Source: Corallium rubrum (Eukaryota; Cnidaria; Anthozoa; Scleralcyonacea; Coralliidae). From it: a stretch of DNA of 64,000 bases. Position numbers and translations under genes: made by a program. Within the stretch, counting starts at the first letter, position 1; every line of letters begins with the position of its first letter. Location of the stretch: positions 1,919,291-1,983,290 of the forward strand of contig OZ036007.1 of NCBI GenBank assembly GCA_964035015.1, read 5' to 3'. Below the pieces are notes generated by a model. The model was not told where the DNA came from. It did not search any database and saw only the letters and a list, made by a program, of their open reading frames with translations. Of the stretch, positions 9,936 to 22,159 are shown piece by piece.

Positions 9936-12696
9936 ACGACACTCAGCTAAAATTGGTATTTTACCCTTTCATGCATGCATGGATTTCCGAGTCGTCGATT
10001 TTCCGATACGATCATCTGGCGTTAGACAGAGTGAAAAAGATAAACTTGTTCCACAACAACAACACGAATAAAAGATTTAAAACCCAGCAATACCGTACTT
10101 ATGAAATTTCATAAATTCCTTTAAGAGTGATTTTGTTTTTCTATATTCCTTCAGTATATTCTAAAATGATATACTTACAAGGCTAATTATCTATAGGTTT
10201 TTTTTTTCTTTTCAAAAGTGTGCATGGCATGCTAAACTTTTACCAAAATTGCAGAAGATGAAATTAAGTGGAAAGGTAATTATGGGACTGACAGCGAGAT
10301 AGAGGGAAGAATTTTTTACAGACTGTCCTTTCAGAACGGCGTTTCCATATTTTTTTTTGAACTTGGGGGAAACAATTCAAATGGTTAAGTTTATCAAACG
10401 AAATGCCAATGGTACGGAGTATATTAATTTATTTCACATTGACCAAATCGTAGTTTCGTTTCGGCCCACATGCAAATTAGTTTCCTATTCAATTTGCGGG
10501 TCCCTATGCAAATTACATCGTGTCTATTAAAGCATAACGGGAAGATAACATAAGCTGGGACTGTTTTTTCATGTTTTGAGTTCATTATTTTTAGACACTA
10601 TACGTTTAGGATTATTGTCAAGGATAATCGATAAGCAAATTTTATCCTTATAGAATACCTAAACATTAAAGAGTTTCTGAAATAGAAATGTTATGTTTAC
10701 TACGGCTGCTTCAGCTTCATGTTATAAATGAACTACGTTTTATCCCGACTCAGATTGTATGCGCAGTCGAAACTCCGATTTCGTCCATAGCAGGTTAACT
10801 ATTTAGCACCTGGGGGGTTATACAAGGGCTTTTCATGACACCTGAGAGCCGTTAATTGATGCGATATGATCATACCTGTGTTTTTCTCCCACGCAATTCT
10901 TCTGGGTTCTTTTTTTCTCTGTAGTTATGAACGATAATGATATTACTGATTACAAGCATTCCTTAACTCGTTCGGGAATTTGACGGGAAATAACAAACCA
11001 GCTAACGGTCATTACACGTTATCGGAACAGTAATACCCTGAAGAAAACGAACAGCGAGACACCCGATGGTAAAACGGAGTGGAAAACAAAATTATTTCAA
11101 TCTAAGGATGTCTACAATGGTTTAAACATTGCGCCAACTGAAAGCTATTCAATTCTCATACCCATGATCCCATCAGAAACAGAGCGCATCGGGTTTCAGC
11201 TTGTGACGCAAACGATGCCAGCTTGCCATGCTCCCCAAATTTTGCGTGTTTTTGCGTTCAGTTCCGTCTTTGATTAAAGCGATGCATTCCAACGTTTCTA
11301 CTGCCTACGCGTCGCGTTCTTATCTCGCACAACTGTTTGGAGATATTTACCAAGTGATATTTCATGCCTGCATGCTTCAAGTAAAAATAAGCTGGCCTGG
11401 AGTGGAGTAAACTGGAGATAAATAATCTTCACACGATCAGAATTCCGTTAGAGAAAAGCTGCAGGTAAGCGGGTAGCACAGTTAGGATGGTTTATTATAT
11501 GATGTATATTGAGGAATCTTCAGAGTGAAAAAAGGTTACATACAACTACAATTAAACACATACAACAATTTAGGGTGTGAGAAAGTTATAATTGATCAGG
11601 CCGTGTGTTGAGGAGGAAGGTATTGATTTGCAGTAAAATATTGGCTAACCAATAAATGCGTAACACTACATGGCTGTGGCAGAAGACCTGAAGTCTGCCT
11701 TTCCGAAGCAGTCTGGAATAGTTAACATTCAACAGTCAGTATAATAGCAGACTATAGTATAGTCAGTGCTCAGTAACAGTATGACTGAAGCTTACCCAGG
11801 CAAAGGTGCAAAGCTAAGGCAAAAATCACGCTATTGTAAAAGACAATACTGAATACTCCAATAATCGAAACTCGGTTCTCCCTAGAAGGAAATTGGAATA
11901 AACTAAACTTAAATTTTTTCAATTTTTCCCCAAAAATGTTTTGTTCCAAACTTTTGGCCCCATGGAAAATTGTGCTAATTTCGAATTTTTGGTTGGAATA
12001 TGATAATTGCTTGATTGTTTTGTTAAGTTTAAATATATTATCAAACTTGCTGGTAGTTGCATGATTACAATTAAATTTGTACATAAGAATAGCAGTTTCT
12101 ATAATGAATTTATTTCATGAATTGTGAGTATTTTTTCTTCTTTAAATAAATTTTGTGTATGACTGAGATAACCTGATATGGTTACGTATAATTCTTAAGA
12201 CCTTTTTTTTTTCAGTCTGGAATCTAGACGCTATACGCCGGACATAATAACAGTCATGTCGCTGTACGCCGGACGTGATAGTAGTCATGTCATGTACATT
12301 AACTAACTCTATTTACATTAGATAACCCTATATCCAGTAAGGACCATCCCTCATTGATCCAGTGTTACTACTGGAGTTAGTGGAGTAAAGTCGAGTAAAT
12401 TAAACTAATCGGCTTTGTTTATAGTAGATAACTCTGTCAGTCATATCCAAACTGCCCTCCCTGTATAGAGGTCCAGTAAGAACCGTTCCTCATTTCGTCC
12501 AGTATTACGACAGGAGAAAACAATAGAGTACCCGGAGAAAACCTGTGATGAACTGGAAGCACGCTTCTCACATGTGGCCAAGGTGAAATTTTTATCGGAT
12601 AACTGTACCAAGCAGGAATTCTAAGCTGGGTCATAAAGGTGAAAAACTCGTGCGCTATGGATGCAAGGCTTTCAAAATATGTTTGCAGTGTTTTTT

Positions 12697-12768
12697 TCTT
12701 ACTTGTATCGAAACAGTGTTTCTTTCTTACTTGTATCGAAACAGTGTTTCTTTCTTACTTGTATCGAA
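12697..12768 (+). repeat. Short tandem repeat, three ~29-bp copies
   Basis: TTTCTTACTTGTATCGAAAC is repeated three times with CAGTG spacers. It lies inside a 78-codon open frame that is repeat-derived and not supported as a gene. Confidence 0.7.
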
Positions 12769-13332
12769 ATATGGGGGCGAGTCAGGCAAGGTACCCGGGC
12801 TAGATCATGCTTGTGCTACTATATTTCTTGTTAATTTTCATCTTGTGTTTGTATTATATGAAAGCTTAATCAGCGCGCCTAGCTGAGATCTCGCTTTGCA
12901 ATGGTACTAATAACAAACTTTATTTATACACGATATCATAAATGTTTAAAGCATACAGCTTGTGGTGTCTTGTGTATAGTGTAGGATTAATTTGCAAATC
13001 ATGTTTTGACAAACGGTGAGATTCTTACCTGCATGAGTATTGTACCCATGCAAGTATTTGGTGTAATTTACACTAAATTGATTGAGTTATGTGTTCAAGA
13101 AAAAAGCAAATGCAATTTAAATATTGGGTTTCCCAATATAGTGTTTGTCAATCAACAAGCAGATAAGCAATGATTGGTATTACCATATTATAAAGACAAA
13201 TAATTTAGAAATGTCCAAAATGAAATCTTTAGTAATAAGCTCCCTCTCTCTGTTAAGTCTCTAAAGATGTGTCAACAACAGGCTTGCACATGAGCAAGTT
13301 ATAACAATGGTGTTATTTTACAAAGCTGCTAC

Positions 13333-13510
13333 ATTGCTACAAACAATACCACAGCAAGTTGTTGGAACAACATATAGGACACGCTTAACGTTGATCACAA
13401 CAACTTGTTACAAACAATGCCACAGCAAGTTGTTGGAACAACATGTTGCAAACAATGCCACAGCAAGTTGTTGGAACAAAATGTAGGACAGGCTTGTTGA
13501 TCACAATAAC
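13333..13510 (+). repeat. Imperfect repeats of a ~34-bp motif
   Basis: ACAAACAATGCCACAGCAAG followed by TTGTTGGAACAA occurs three times (near 13336, 13412 and 13446), with GATCACAACAACTTGTTAC spacers also duplicated. It is non-coding. Confidence 0.6.
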
Positions 13511-13623
13511 TTGTTACACCCAATGCTACAGCTTTCTTTTGAGAACGGACGCCGGCTCCGATAGACTTAAGATGTAAATAAATGAAAAAAAATCTCTGAG
13601 ACCAAATGTTTAAAAGAAGCTGG

Positions 13624-13962
13624 CATTATAGCTATGCTATGCTATTCAATGCGTGGTATAGTGCTATGCTATATGATATTATGCTATGCTATGCTAACTA
13701 TGCTATGCTAGCTATGCTACGCTATATGCTACGCCATGCTACGCTATGCTGCTATGCTGTATATGCTATACTATGCTATATATGCTATGCTATATATGCT
13801 ATGCTATATATGCTATGCAATATATGCTGTGCTATGCTATGCTATGCTATGCTATGCTGTGCTGTGCTGTGCTATGCTATATGCTGTGCTGTGCTATGCT
13901 ATATGCTATGCTATGCTATATGATATGCTATGCTATGCTATGCTATGCTATGCTATGCTATA
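13624..13962. repeat. TATGC pentanucleotide repeat
   Basis: About 340 bases are built from TATGC/ATATGC units with occasional TGTGC variants. The three overlapping cysteine/tyrosine/methionine-rich open frames here are products of the repeat and should not be annotated as proteins. Confidence 0.9.
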
Positions 13963-14373
13963 CAATCAGACATAAAAATATTAAAAAAATAAATTCTAAT
14001 TTCCAAAGGCACCACTTTTTGCTATTCTGCAGCTAGCATGCATGCTTATCATCAGCTTACTGTCAAAAAAGAGCTCTATGTTATCAATATACTACTCTAG
14101 TTAAAAAACAATTTGATTTAAAAACATGTGAATAACAAAGACTAAACAGAATGCATTTATGAGTTCCCAGGCCAGGCGGCATTTACTATATAAAACACGT
14201 TTTTGCAATTAGAAGGGCATAGCCATTACAATTATGCTCTATTATTTAATGATTTCCTCATGAGCATGTATTAGACATAAAAATTATGAATGCAAGCCAA
14301 CGGTTAGTCAAAGAACGTAACCGGCAAAGCAAAACGAAGCAAGCTTGAACTGGCCATTTTGCCATAAGCAAAA

Positions 14374-16236
14374 TGAATGGCTGAGTATTGTAGAACAATG
14401 GCTGAGTATTGTAAAACAATGGCTGAGTATTGTAAAACAATGGCTGAATATTGTAGAACAATGGCTGAGTATTGTAGAACAATGGCTGAGTATTGTAGAA
14501 TAATGGCTGAGTATTGTCGAACAATGGCTTGAGTAGTGTAGAACAATGGATGAGTATATTGTAGAACAATGGCTGAGTATTGTAGAACAATGGCTGAGTA
14601 TTGTAGAACAATGGCTGAGTATTGTAGAACATTGGCTTGAGTGCTGTAGAATAATGGACAAGTATTGTAAAACAATGACTGAGTGTTGTAGAACAATGGC
14701 TGAGTATTGTAGAACAATGGCTGAGTATTGTAGAACAATGACTGAGTATTGTAGAACAATGACTGAGTATTGTAGAACAATGGCTGAGTATTGTAGAACA
14801 ATGGCTGAGTATTGTAAAACAATGACTGAGAATTGTAGAACAATGGCTAGAACAATGGCTGAGTATTGTAGAACAATGGCTTGAGTATTGTAAAACAATG
14901 ACTGAGTGTTGTAGAACAATGGCTGAGTATTGTAGAACAATGGCTGAGTATTGTAGAACAAGGACTGAGTATTGTAGAACAATGACTGAGTATTGTAGAA
15001 CAATGGCTGAGTATTGTAGAACAATGGCTGAGTATTGTAAAACAATGACTGAGAATTGTAGAACAATGGCTAGAACAATGGCTGAGTATTGTAGAACAAT
15101 GGCTGAGTATATTGTAGAACAATGGCTGAGTATTGTAAAACAATGGCTGAGTATTGTAGAACAATGACTGAGTATTGTAGAACAATGGCTGAGTATTGTA
15201 GAACAATGACTGAGTATTGTAGAACAATGGCTGAGTATTGTAGAACAATGACTGAGTATTGTAGAACAATGGCTGAGTATTGTAGAACAATGGCTGAGTA
15301 TTGTAGAACAATGGCTGAGTATTGTAGAACAATGGCTGAGTATTGTAGAACAATGGCTGAATATTGTAGAACAATGGCTGAGTATTGTAGAACAATGGCT
15401 GAGTATTGTAGAACAATGGCTGAGTATTGTAGAACAATGGCTGAGTATTGTAGAACAATGGCTTGAGTACTGTAGAACAATGGATAAGTATTGTAAAACA
15501 ATGACTGAGTGTTATAGAACAATGGCTGAGTATTGTAGAACAATGGCTGAGTACTGTAGAACAATGGCTTGAGTACTGCAGAACAATGGATAAGTAAGTA
15601 TTGTAAAACAATGACTGAGTGTTGTAGAACAATGGCTGAGTATTGTAGAACAATGGCTGAGTATTGTAAAACAATGACTGAGTATTGTAGAACAATGGCT
15701 GAGTATTGTAGAACAATGGCTGAGTATTGTAAAACAATGACTGAGAATTGTAGAACAATGGCTAGAACAATGGCTGAGTATTGTAGAACAATGGCTGAGT
15801 ATTGTAGAACAATGGCTGAGTATTGTAGAACAATGGTTGAGTATATTGTAGAACAATGGCTGAGTATATTGTAGAACAATGGCTGAGTATATTGTAGAAC
15901 AATGGCTGAGTATTGTAGAACAATCGTTGAGTATTGGAAAACAATGGCTGAGTCTTGGAAAACAATGGTTGAGTATTGTAGAACAATGGCTGAGTATTGC
16001 AGAACGCAATGACTGAGTATTGGAGAGCAATGGCTGAGTATTGTAGAACAATGGCTGACTATTCTAGAGCAATGGCTGAGTATTGTAAAACAATGGCTAA
16101 GTATTGTAAAACAATGACTGAGTATTGCATAACAATGGCTAAGTATGATTGTAAAACAATGGCTGAGTATTGTAGAACAATCGTTGAGTATTGTAGAACA
16201 ATGGATGAGTATTATAAAACAATAGCTGCCCATTGT
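14374..16236. repeat. 21-bp minisatellite, about 88 units
   Basis: The unit AATGGCTGAGTATTGTAGAA + C is repeated over 1.86 kb with G/A variants (GACTGAG, GTAAAAC), shorter units (TAGAACAATGG) and TATATTG insertions. Because 21 is a multiple of three and most units lack stops, open frames of 100-400 codons appear on both strands (heptads EYCRTMA on plus, LFYNTQP on minus). Indels break each of them. Blocks of variant units recur in the same order near 14650-14870, 14880-15090 and 15600-15790, showing higher-order duplication. Confidence 0.92.
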
Positions 16237-16239
16237 CGC

Positions 16240-17960
16240 AATGAAAAATGGCCACTGAGTCCAAGCCTGAAACAAAGTAATTTTAATTAAAGATACATTT
16301 GTAGATACATCACAAATTGTTTATTTATTTGCTGAGCTTACTTGTATAATTACAAAAAGATTTGCTAGTGCACCACGTTTATTATTTATTTGCTCAGCTA
16401 GCATTTGCTCAGCATTTGGCTTGTTAACCCGGGCTTACCTCACAGCAAATTTCCAAACTGTCTTTATACTTTTAAAAACAAGCATCAAGTTTTGAAACCT
16501 TTCAAATAATTAAAGTGACAATACTTCTGTGAGATATATGCAACACTTCTATGAAGAATACAATTATGAGTCTGGTACAGTTTTAACGAGTTTCGTCCTT
16601 TTGAGGGTGTGAAAAGATTTTTTGCTGCATTGCTTCATCGTGTTAACTTAAAAATGTTATAAAAGTCCTTCAACTGGCTTGCCGTTCATATAAAACACAC
16701 TGATCGTTACGTTAAGTTCGAAGCTTCACACAAAACAAGAGAAGAAATCAGGAACTAACTAAAGCAAAACCGACCAACTGCGGACTCATCAAAGAAAATA
16801 GTTTTAAGAGAGATTAGACGTAATATTATTAGATTGTTTATCGGCTTGACGACGCTTTCATGGAAATCTGGCGATGGGATTATTTGGCGCCAATAATCTT
16901 CTTAGCACTGAAGATGAAATCTTGATCAGGCCTTGAGGCGGCATTCCACTATTTTGTGATTCGCTTCGACTTCGTAATATATGACTTTACTTAACAAGGC
17001 TATAGTTTTTGACTTGACGATACTTTCACAACTCCTGACTTCTTATATAAACTAAATAATGCTTCTTCCATGCCGTACTATGCAATTAGTTAAAGCTTTA
17101 AGGTAGACGCGCGTTTCAAAAAGTTGATTTTGTCATCAGGGTTTATTCTGCCCCTTGTCTCCTTGCGTTTTGCCTTTTCTCGTCATGAAGGTTATTTTAC
17201 GTTAGAATTTAACGCGAGAAGTCTTTTCTTGTGATTGATTCTTTTAAACAAGAATTTTACCTCCGTTTGCCGTTCATCGTTCAGCCGTCTGATATTGTTT
17301 TGCCGATCTTTCGTCCTGTGTTCCCCATGAATTCTTCAGAGTAGGAAAGCTAAATTTGTTTTTAAGTGAAGTCATTTTATAGTATATAAAGTTATTTTAT
17401 GTTTTGGCACATTGGTACTGAAAGTATATAAAGTGATATTTGGGCACATGCATTCTTGAATATCAAATATTATACAAACAACTTATTCATTATCTTGGGT
17501 AGATGGACTAATTCGATTAACAGAATGTAACACCGATATCCACGACTAAAGGCGTTCCAGCGCGGCATTCTTACTGATGGACATCACAAAGATAAGTATC
17601 TCTATACGCGCGGTAGTCTTGCGCGGCAGAAAGTTGAAATACTGAAGATCAGAAGGTGTGTCATCTTCCTGACCAGCGCTGCTTATTTTATTTTATATCG
17701 ACCATACGAGTCATTTTGAATTACACATAAATGAACAATATACTTCATTGCCCATCAGGATTTCCTCGCCTATTGTATATATAGATATACCTACAACACA
17801 GGAAATCTAATTAAAAAAGGGTTTTTTTCTAATTTAAGATTTCGAAAACGTCAAATTTCTGTCAAGTTTGTCAGCTGTCAGCAATCCCTTCTGATTGCAT
17901 CACGACCAATTTTAAATACCCCTAGTAGTAATATTTTGCAGCTGCGCTTACAGTAACTAG
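16240..17960. other. AT-rich spacer, no gene seen
   Basis: I see no open frame with recognisable content, no RNA gene and no strong repeat here. Confidence 0.5.
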
Positions 17961-18005
17961 AATGTGCGCGTATACGTATAGTGCACAGCCGAGATCCAAA
18001 CTCGA

Positions 18006-18007
<2 letters not shown>

Positions 18008-18095
<88 letters not shown>
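18008..18095 (+). repeat. AG dinucleotide microsatellite
   Basis: About 44 uninterrupted AG units. The arginine/glutamate frames on plus and serine/leucine frames on minus spanning it are artefacts of the dinucleotide. Confidence 0.95.
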
Positions 18096-18098
<3 letters not shown>

Positions 18099-18369
18099 GG
18101 AATGTGGGCGAGGATACAAACAGCCGCCGAAACGGACGACTGGACAAAGATTCTGCGGAAAATAGAGTAAAGATTTTGAATACGCGTTTCGAAAAGGATG
18201 TCCGAGTCCAACTGAGGATCGTACGAGGAATGTTGTGAATAAAAACGTTACAGGTAAACTTGTAGACTAACCAGAGTAAAATATATTATATTGGTATATT
18301 GTTGTTGAAGAATTCATAGGATTACAATTATGCATGAACTGATATATATATATTATATATATATATAAT

Positions 18370-18468
18370 GTTTACAACACGAGCGGCCCTGTTGTATTGA
18401 ATATACAATCACGAGCCGAAGGCGAGTGATTGTATATTCAATACAACAAGGCCGCGAGTGTTGTAAAC
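18370..18468. repeat. Long hairpin, ~45-bp arms
   Basis: GTTTACAACAC...GCGGCC...GTTGTATTGAATATACAATC is followed after a short loop (GAGCCGAAGGCGA) by its inverted copy ending GTTGTAAAC. A half copy of the right arm is repeated at 18710-18760, and the loop motif recurs as ACGAGCCGTAGGCGAGTG near 61564. It abuts MITE copy 2 and is probably part of the same element. Confidence 0.7.
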
Positions 18469-18470
18469 AA

Positions 18471-18696
18471 CTTGTGAAATGAATAAATAGTAAAAATCCC
18501 TTTGGGATATTGAGATGGTAATTGCTAATTAGTTACAAGCACTAGTGGTTGTATCCGAAGAGTATACATCCACTAGTGGTTGTAACTAATTAGCATCATT
18601 GGTTTTAGTTTGTATGGGGTTTACAGGGGTATACATGTGACGTATATCTGAAATTGGATTGGCTGCAAAACTCATGAATTAGTAATGAATTTCACA
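18471..18696. mobile_element. Hairpin MITE, copy 2 of 3
   Basis: It matches 3901-4120 over its full length, with a central hairpin of GCTAATTAG arms and the CTTGTGAAAT start and TTTCACA end. It is followed by ATATATAT and then copy 3, making a tandem pair. Confidence 0.65.
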
Positions 18697-18762
18697 AATA
18701 TATATATGTTTCGGCTCGTGATTGTATATTCAATACAACACGGCCGCGAGTGTTGTAAACAA

Positions 18763-18986
18763 CTTGTGAAATGAATGAATAGTAAAAATCCCTTTGGGAT
18801 ATTGAGATGCTAATTTGCTAATTAGTTACAAGCACTAGTGGTTGTATCAGAAGAGTATACATCCACTAGTGGTTGTAACTAATTAGCATCATTGGTTTTA
18901 GTTTGTATGGGGTTTACAGGGGTAACATGTGACGTAATTTCTGAAATTGGATTGGCTGCAAAACTCATGAATTAGTAATGAATTTC

Positions 18987-18989
<3 letters not shown>
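18763..18989. mobile_element. Hairpin MITE, copy 3 of 3
   Basis: Nearly identical to copy 2, with its right end running into a TA microsatellite (about 18990-19042). The preceding 50 bases repeat the right arm of the hairpin at 18370-18468. Confidence 0.65.
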
Positions 18990-19048
<59 letters not shown>

Positions 19049-19101
19049 AGTGAGTTTTGGTTCACGAAATGTTAGAGAGTGCTGATATAGATAGAGCAAA
19101 A

Positions 19102-19225
19102 TACAAAGCATGAAGTATAGTTACCTTAAAGTCTTCGCTTCCAGAGTTTTCACGCTAAACGGGATCATTTAGGGTGAAACCTCTGGTAGCGAAGACTTTA
19201 AGGTAACTATACTTCATGCTTTGTA
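19102..19225. repeat. 124-bp palindrome
   Basis: The left arm TACAAAGCATGAAGTATAG...AAAGTCTTCGCT is repeated inverted as AGCGAAGACTTT...CTATACTTCATGCTTTGTA, with about 45-bp arms and a short imperfect centre. TA microsatellite DNA follows directly. Confidence 0.8.
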
Positions 19226-19245
19226 TATATATATATATATATATA

Positions 19246-19449
19246 TAAACAAATGGAGGTAGAACGACTCAACAAATTTGACTAGGCATATTTATTACTA
19301 TTTAGTTTCGTATACCACGAGATGTGGCACTCCTCGGCTGATAAATTAGGCCGTTTTATCTGAGGAGTGCCACATCTCGTGGTACGAAACTAAATAGTAA
19401 TAAATATGCCTAGTCAAATTTGTTGAGTCGTTCTACCTCCATTTGTTTA
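19246..19449. repeat. 204-bp near-perfect palindrome
   Basis: The left arm from TAAACAAATGGAGGTAG to GAGTGCCACATCTCG-type sequence is repeated in inverted form ending CTACCTCCATTTGTTTA. Arms are about 90 bp with a very short loop near 19346. It begins exactly where a TA microsatellite ends. Confidence 0.85.
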
Positions 19450-19574
19450 ATATGTTCTGGGTATCCTGATTGAGCACTCTGCCAAATGTTATTATAGCCT
19501 ATAGCTAGCTACTCAACCGATATATTATATTGGTATATTGTTGTTGAAGAATTTAGACATTGCGTGAGGGAAGA

Positions 19575-19709
19575 GGTGGTAAACCGTCGAGAATAGTTTC
19601 AATAACGAAATCAAATACCGAAGCCCTTCATCATCAAAGTAAAATATCGGAACTTGAAACGTCAGGATTTCCAATTCGTTATCAAAACTATTCTCGGCTG
19701 TTTACCACC
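19575..19709. repeat. Imperfect inverted repeat
   Basis: GGTGGTAAACCGTCGAGAATAG and CTATTCTCGGCTGTTTACCACC face each other around a ~90-bp centre. 19710-20800 holds only short imperfect repeats of AACAACGTTGAGCTGGCC-like sequence (20380-20760) and no gene. Confidence 0.6.
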
Positions 19710-20797
19710 TTTTCAATTTGCTCTGTCTAAAACGCAGGACTCTAGAGTACGTTTTTACACTCTCAGAAATATATTGCGGACTTTATTTCATTAGGGCGCC
19801 TTTCTCTTTGTGAACTGGCGTAATAATTAAATCAACTTCATGTGATCAGCAAAATTTGCGGTGGGATCTTTGATCTTTTTTAACTCAAAGAAAGTATCTT
19901 CCCACTATTAAGGCTTTTAGGATTAGCAATATGGCCATGATTGTACCGAAACTGTACAAACATTAGTTCAAGTTGTCGCAGATCAGATAGAATACTACAT
20001 TTTTATTATAGAATCCGTTGGATGCATGGTATGTCAGTTGGCATACACTTATGTCAGTTGACATACACTACATATATGTAACATTCACCATATGGAAGTA
20101 AAAACAAGGCAATGCATGCTGAAAGTATTCTAATTATAATCTAAACGTATAATTGAGTAAATTCATTCGATTCAATGAATCGAGAGTTGAATTGTCAAAA
20201 AAGACTTCTACTACACATACTTTTTATGATTGTAGTAATTACATTTAGCATACTACTGCCTCGAAGCAATACATGCATGATTGATAATTCACACTCCGTG
20301 ATTAAATTCACATTGTTAAGGGAACTACAGTTCGGTCCTAAATTTATTTAATCAGTTTATGAGCCTTGTGATACGCCTTGAACAACGTTGTCGACTGGCC
20401 TGTTCTGCAGCATATTACTACTTTAAACTGGCTATAGCACGAACAACGTTAAGCTGAATAATATAGTTATACAAGACAGTATAAACAATGCCGTCGACTG
20501 GCAATGTAGCTTCACCAACGTTGAGCTGGCCAATTATTGAACAATATTAAGCTGGCTATAGCTTGAAAAATGCACGTTGAGCTGGCCAAGACGTGAAGAA
20601 CATTAAGCAGACCAGCATGAACAACATCGTGCATGAACAACATCACATGAACAACATCGTGCTAGCCAGCATGAACAATGTTGTCAGCAATCATTGTTCA
20701 GTTATGCCACTCATAAATGTTGTTCAGTCATAAATGCTGTAAAAACTCACCAACCAACAAAGTTGAGCAACCAGCTAGGATTACAATTATGCACGAA

Positions 20798-20801
<4 letters not shown>

Positions 20802-20865
<64 letters not shown>
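20802..20865. repeat. TA microsatellite
   Basis: About 30 TA units. It is preceded by ATTACAATTATGCACGAACTG, which also precedes the TA tract near 18345, a sign of duplicated sequence between the two sites. Confidence 0.85.
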
Positions 20866-20870
<5 letters not shown>

Positions 20871-21470
20871 CCATAATGCATTTTCCTCCCTGTTTTGACA
20901 ACCATCAACAACCATTCTTGCTTGATGAAATTCTGATAAATATAAATACTGTTAGACCAAACATTCTTATTCGATGAAGTTATGAATATAATACTGTTCG
21001 TCCAAATTCCTCGTTTACAAGAAAGAAAATTTATCTAAACTCGTAGTGCTCAGCTTTCTGCGAACTATCAATACCAGATCAATTTTATAAAAAGGAATGA
21101 CGAATCCGAAACAATTTTTTTCGGGCAATCCGGGATAGGATGGACTCCAAACACAAGACGAATCTGCTAATAAAACACTCGTGTATTAACTCGGGGCAAG
21201 AATATGAATCCGCCGGATATATTTTGTCTTCTCAATTTGTAAGCACTCATCTACAGTTTCAGTTTCTGTGTATAAGCAACCAAATCGATTATGTTTCTTC
21301 GTGTAAAATGCTGATAAATCCGAATAGTTTTAGGGCCACGATTAATTTAAAAACGAAGTCGTTTTCATTCGATTCGTTCTTGTGTACACGGACTCTAACC
21401 CTTTTCTGTCAATGAATTCCACGCTTGACTCTGCCAAGAAGTTGATGTTAGCCAGAGAGACAGTAAAATA

Positions 21471-21691
21471 ACAATCGAAATATAGTAAGGTTAGATGTAC
21501 TGCCGAAACAGAGAACGTAGGAGTCTAACGTTTCGAGCGAAGGCCCTTCGTCAGAGAGAAACGTTTCTCTCTGACGAAGGGCCTTCGCTCGAAACGTTAG
21601 ACCCCTACGTTCTCTGTTTCGGCAGCACATCTAACCTTACTATATTTCGATTGTTGTTTCTACACTGCCTACGCAGCACGCTACTTTTATT
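21471..21691. mobile_element. Palindromic insertion with 13-bp target duplication
   Basis: AGACAGTAAAATA flanks the insertion on both sides (21458-21470 and 21692-21704). Inside, 21471-21654 is a near-perfect palindrome centred near 21562. Each arm carries CTGACGAAGG...CGAAACGTTAGA. A ~37-bp tail follows the palindrome. A 13-bp duplication and head-to-head structure are compatible with retroelement-type insertion of a Penelope-like or related unit (inference). Short frames on both strands here are mirror images and not genes. Confidence 0.6.
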
Positions 21692-22042
21692 AGACAGTAA
21701 AATAGTCTAGTTAAATGTCTACCGATGTTTTATGGATGACTCCGTCCAGGGAACCATTCTGTAACAATATGTGATAGCATACACTTTTATCAAGAAGCAA
21801 CGGTATGAACATGGTAATGTTTATCAAAGCTTGCAGATAAGCACCGCAGGGCATACTCTTTTTCAGTGACATGGGGGGGTCTAAGACTATACGTTGTAGA
21901 TAATTTGTTGACACATATATACAAAAATAGGCACATTCAGTGTACATGTATCGACTTAAAATTTGAGTAAGGTTATTAAAGCAATTTGAGCAAGTAAGAT
22001 TTCCTTGGCTTAAATGACTCTGGCTTAAAAATAATTCATAAG

Positions 22043-22077
22043 GACGTTTCGGTTAAAATTACTATAACCTTCTTCAG
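22043..22077 (-). ncRNA. Hammerhead-like hairpin motif
   Basis: The minus strand reads CTGAAGAAGG, then a GGTTA/TAACC stem, then CGAAACGTCC. This resembles the CUGANGA...GAAAC core of hammerhead ribozymes found in Penelope-like elements, but one extra A lies between the core and stem II, so activity is doubtful. It sits 83 bp upstream of the Penelope-like fragment. Confidence 0.3.
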
Positions 22078-22159
22078 CTGATGAATACTGGTAAATCACA
22101 GAATAGCGTCCTTGTATAGGTGTAGAGAAAACAATTAGGGAGCTTTAAACAGTAGTGCT

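Noticed and set aside
11770-12084. 104-codon minus-strand frame
   Set aside because: AT-rich, no recognisable domain and no splice support.
13606-14036. Three overlapping Cys/Tyr/Met-rich frames
   Set aside because: They arise from the TATGC repeat in different phases.
14258-16290. Open frames of 90-401 codons on both strands
   Set aside because: They are read-through of a 21-bp minisatellite in several phases, with no start context, no splice sites and no non-repeat content.
17878-18238. Ser-Leu and Arg-Glu rich frames
   Set aside because: They are translations of the AG microsatellite.
21448-21710. Two similar ~60-70 codon frames facing each other
   Set aside because: They are the two arms of one palindrome.
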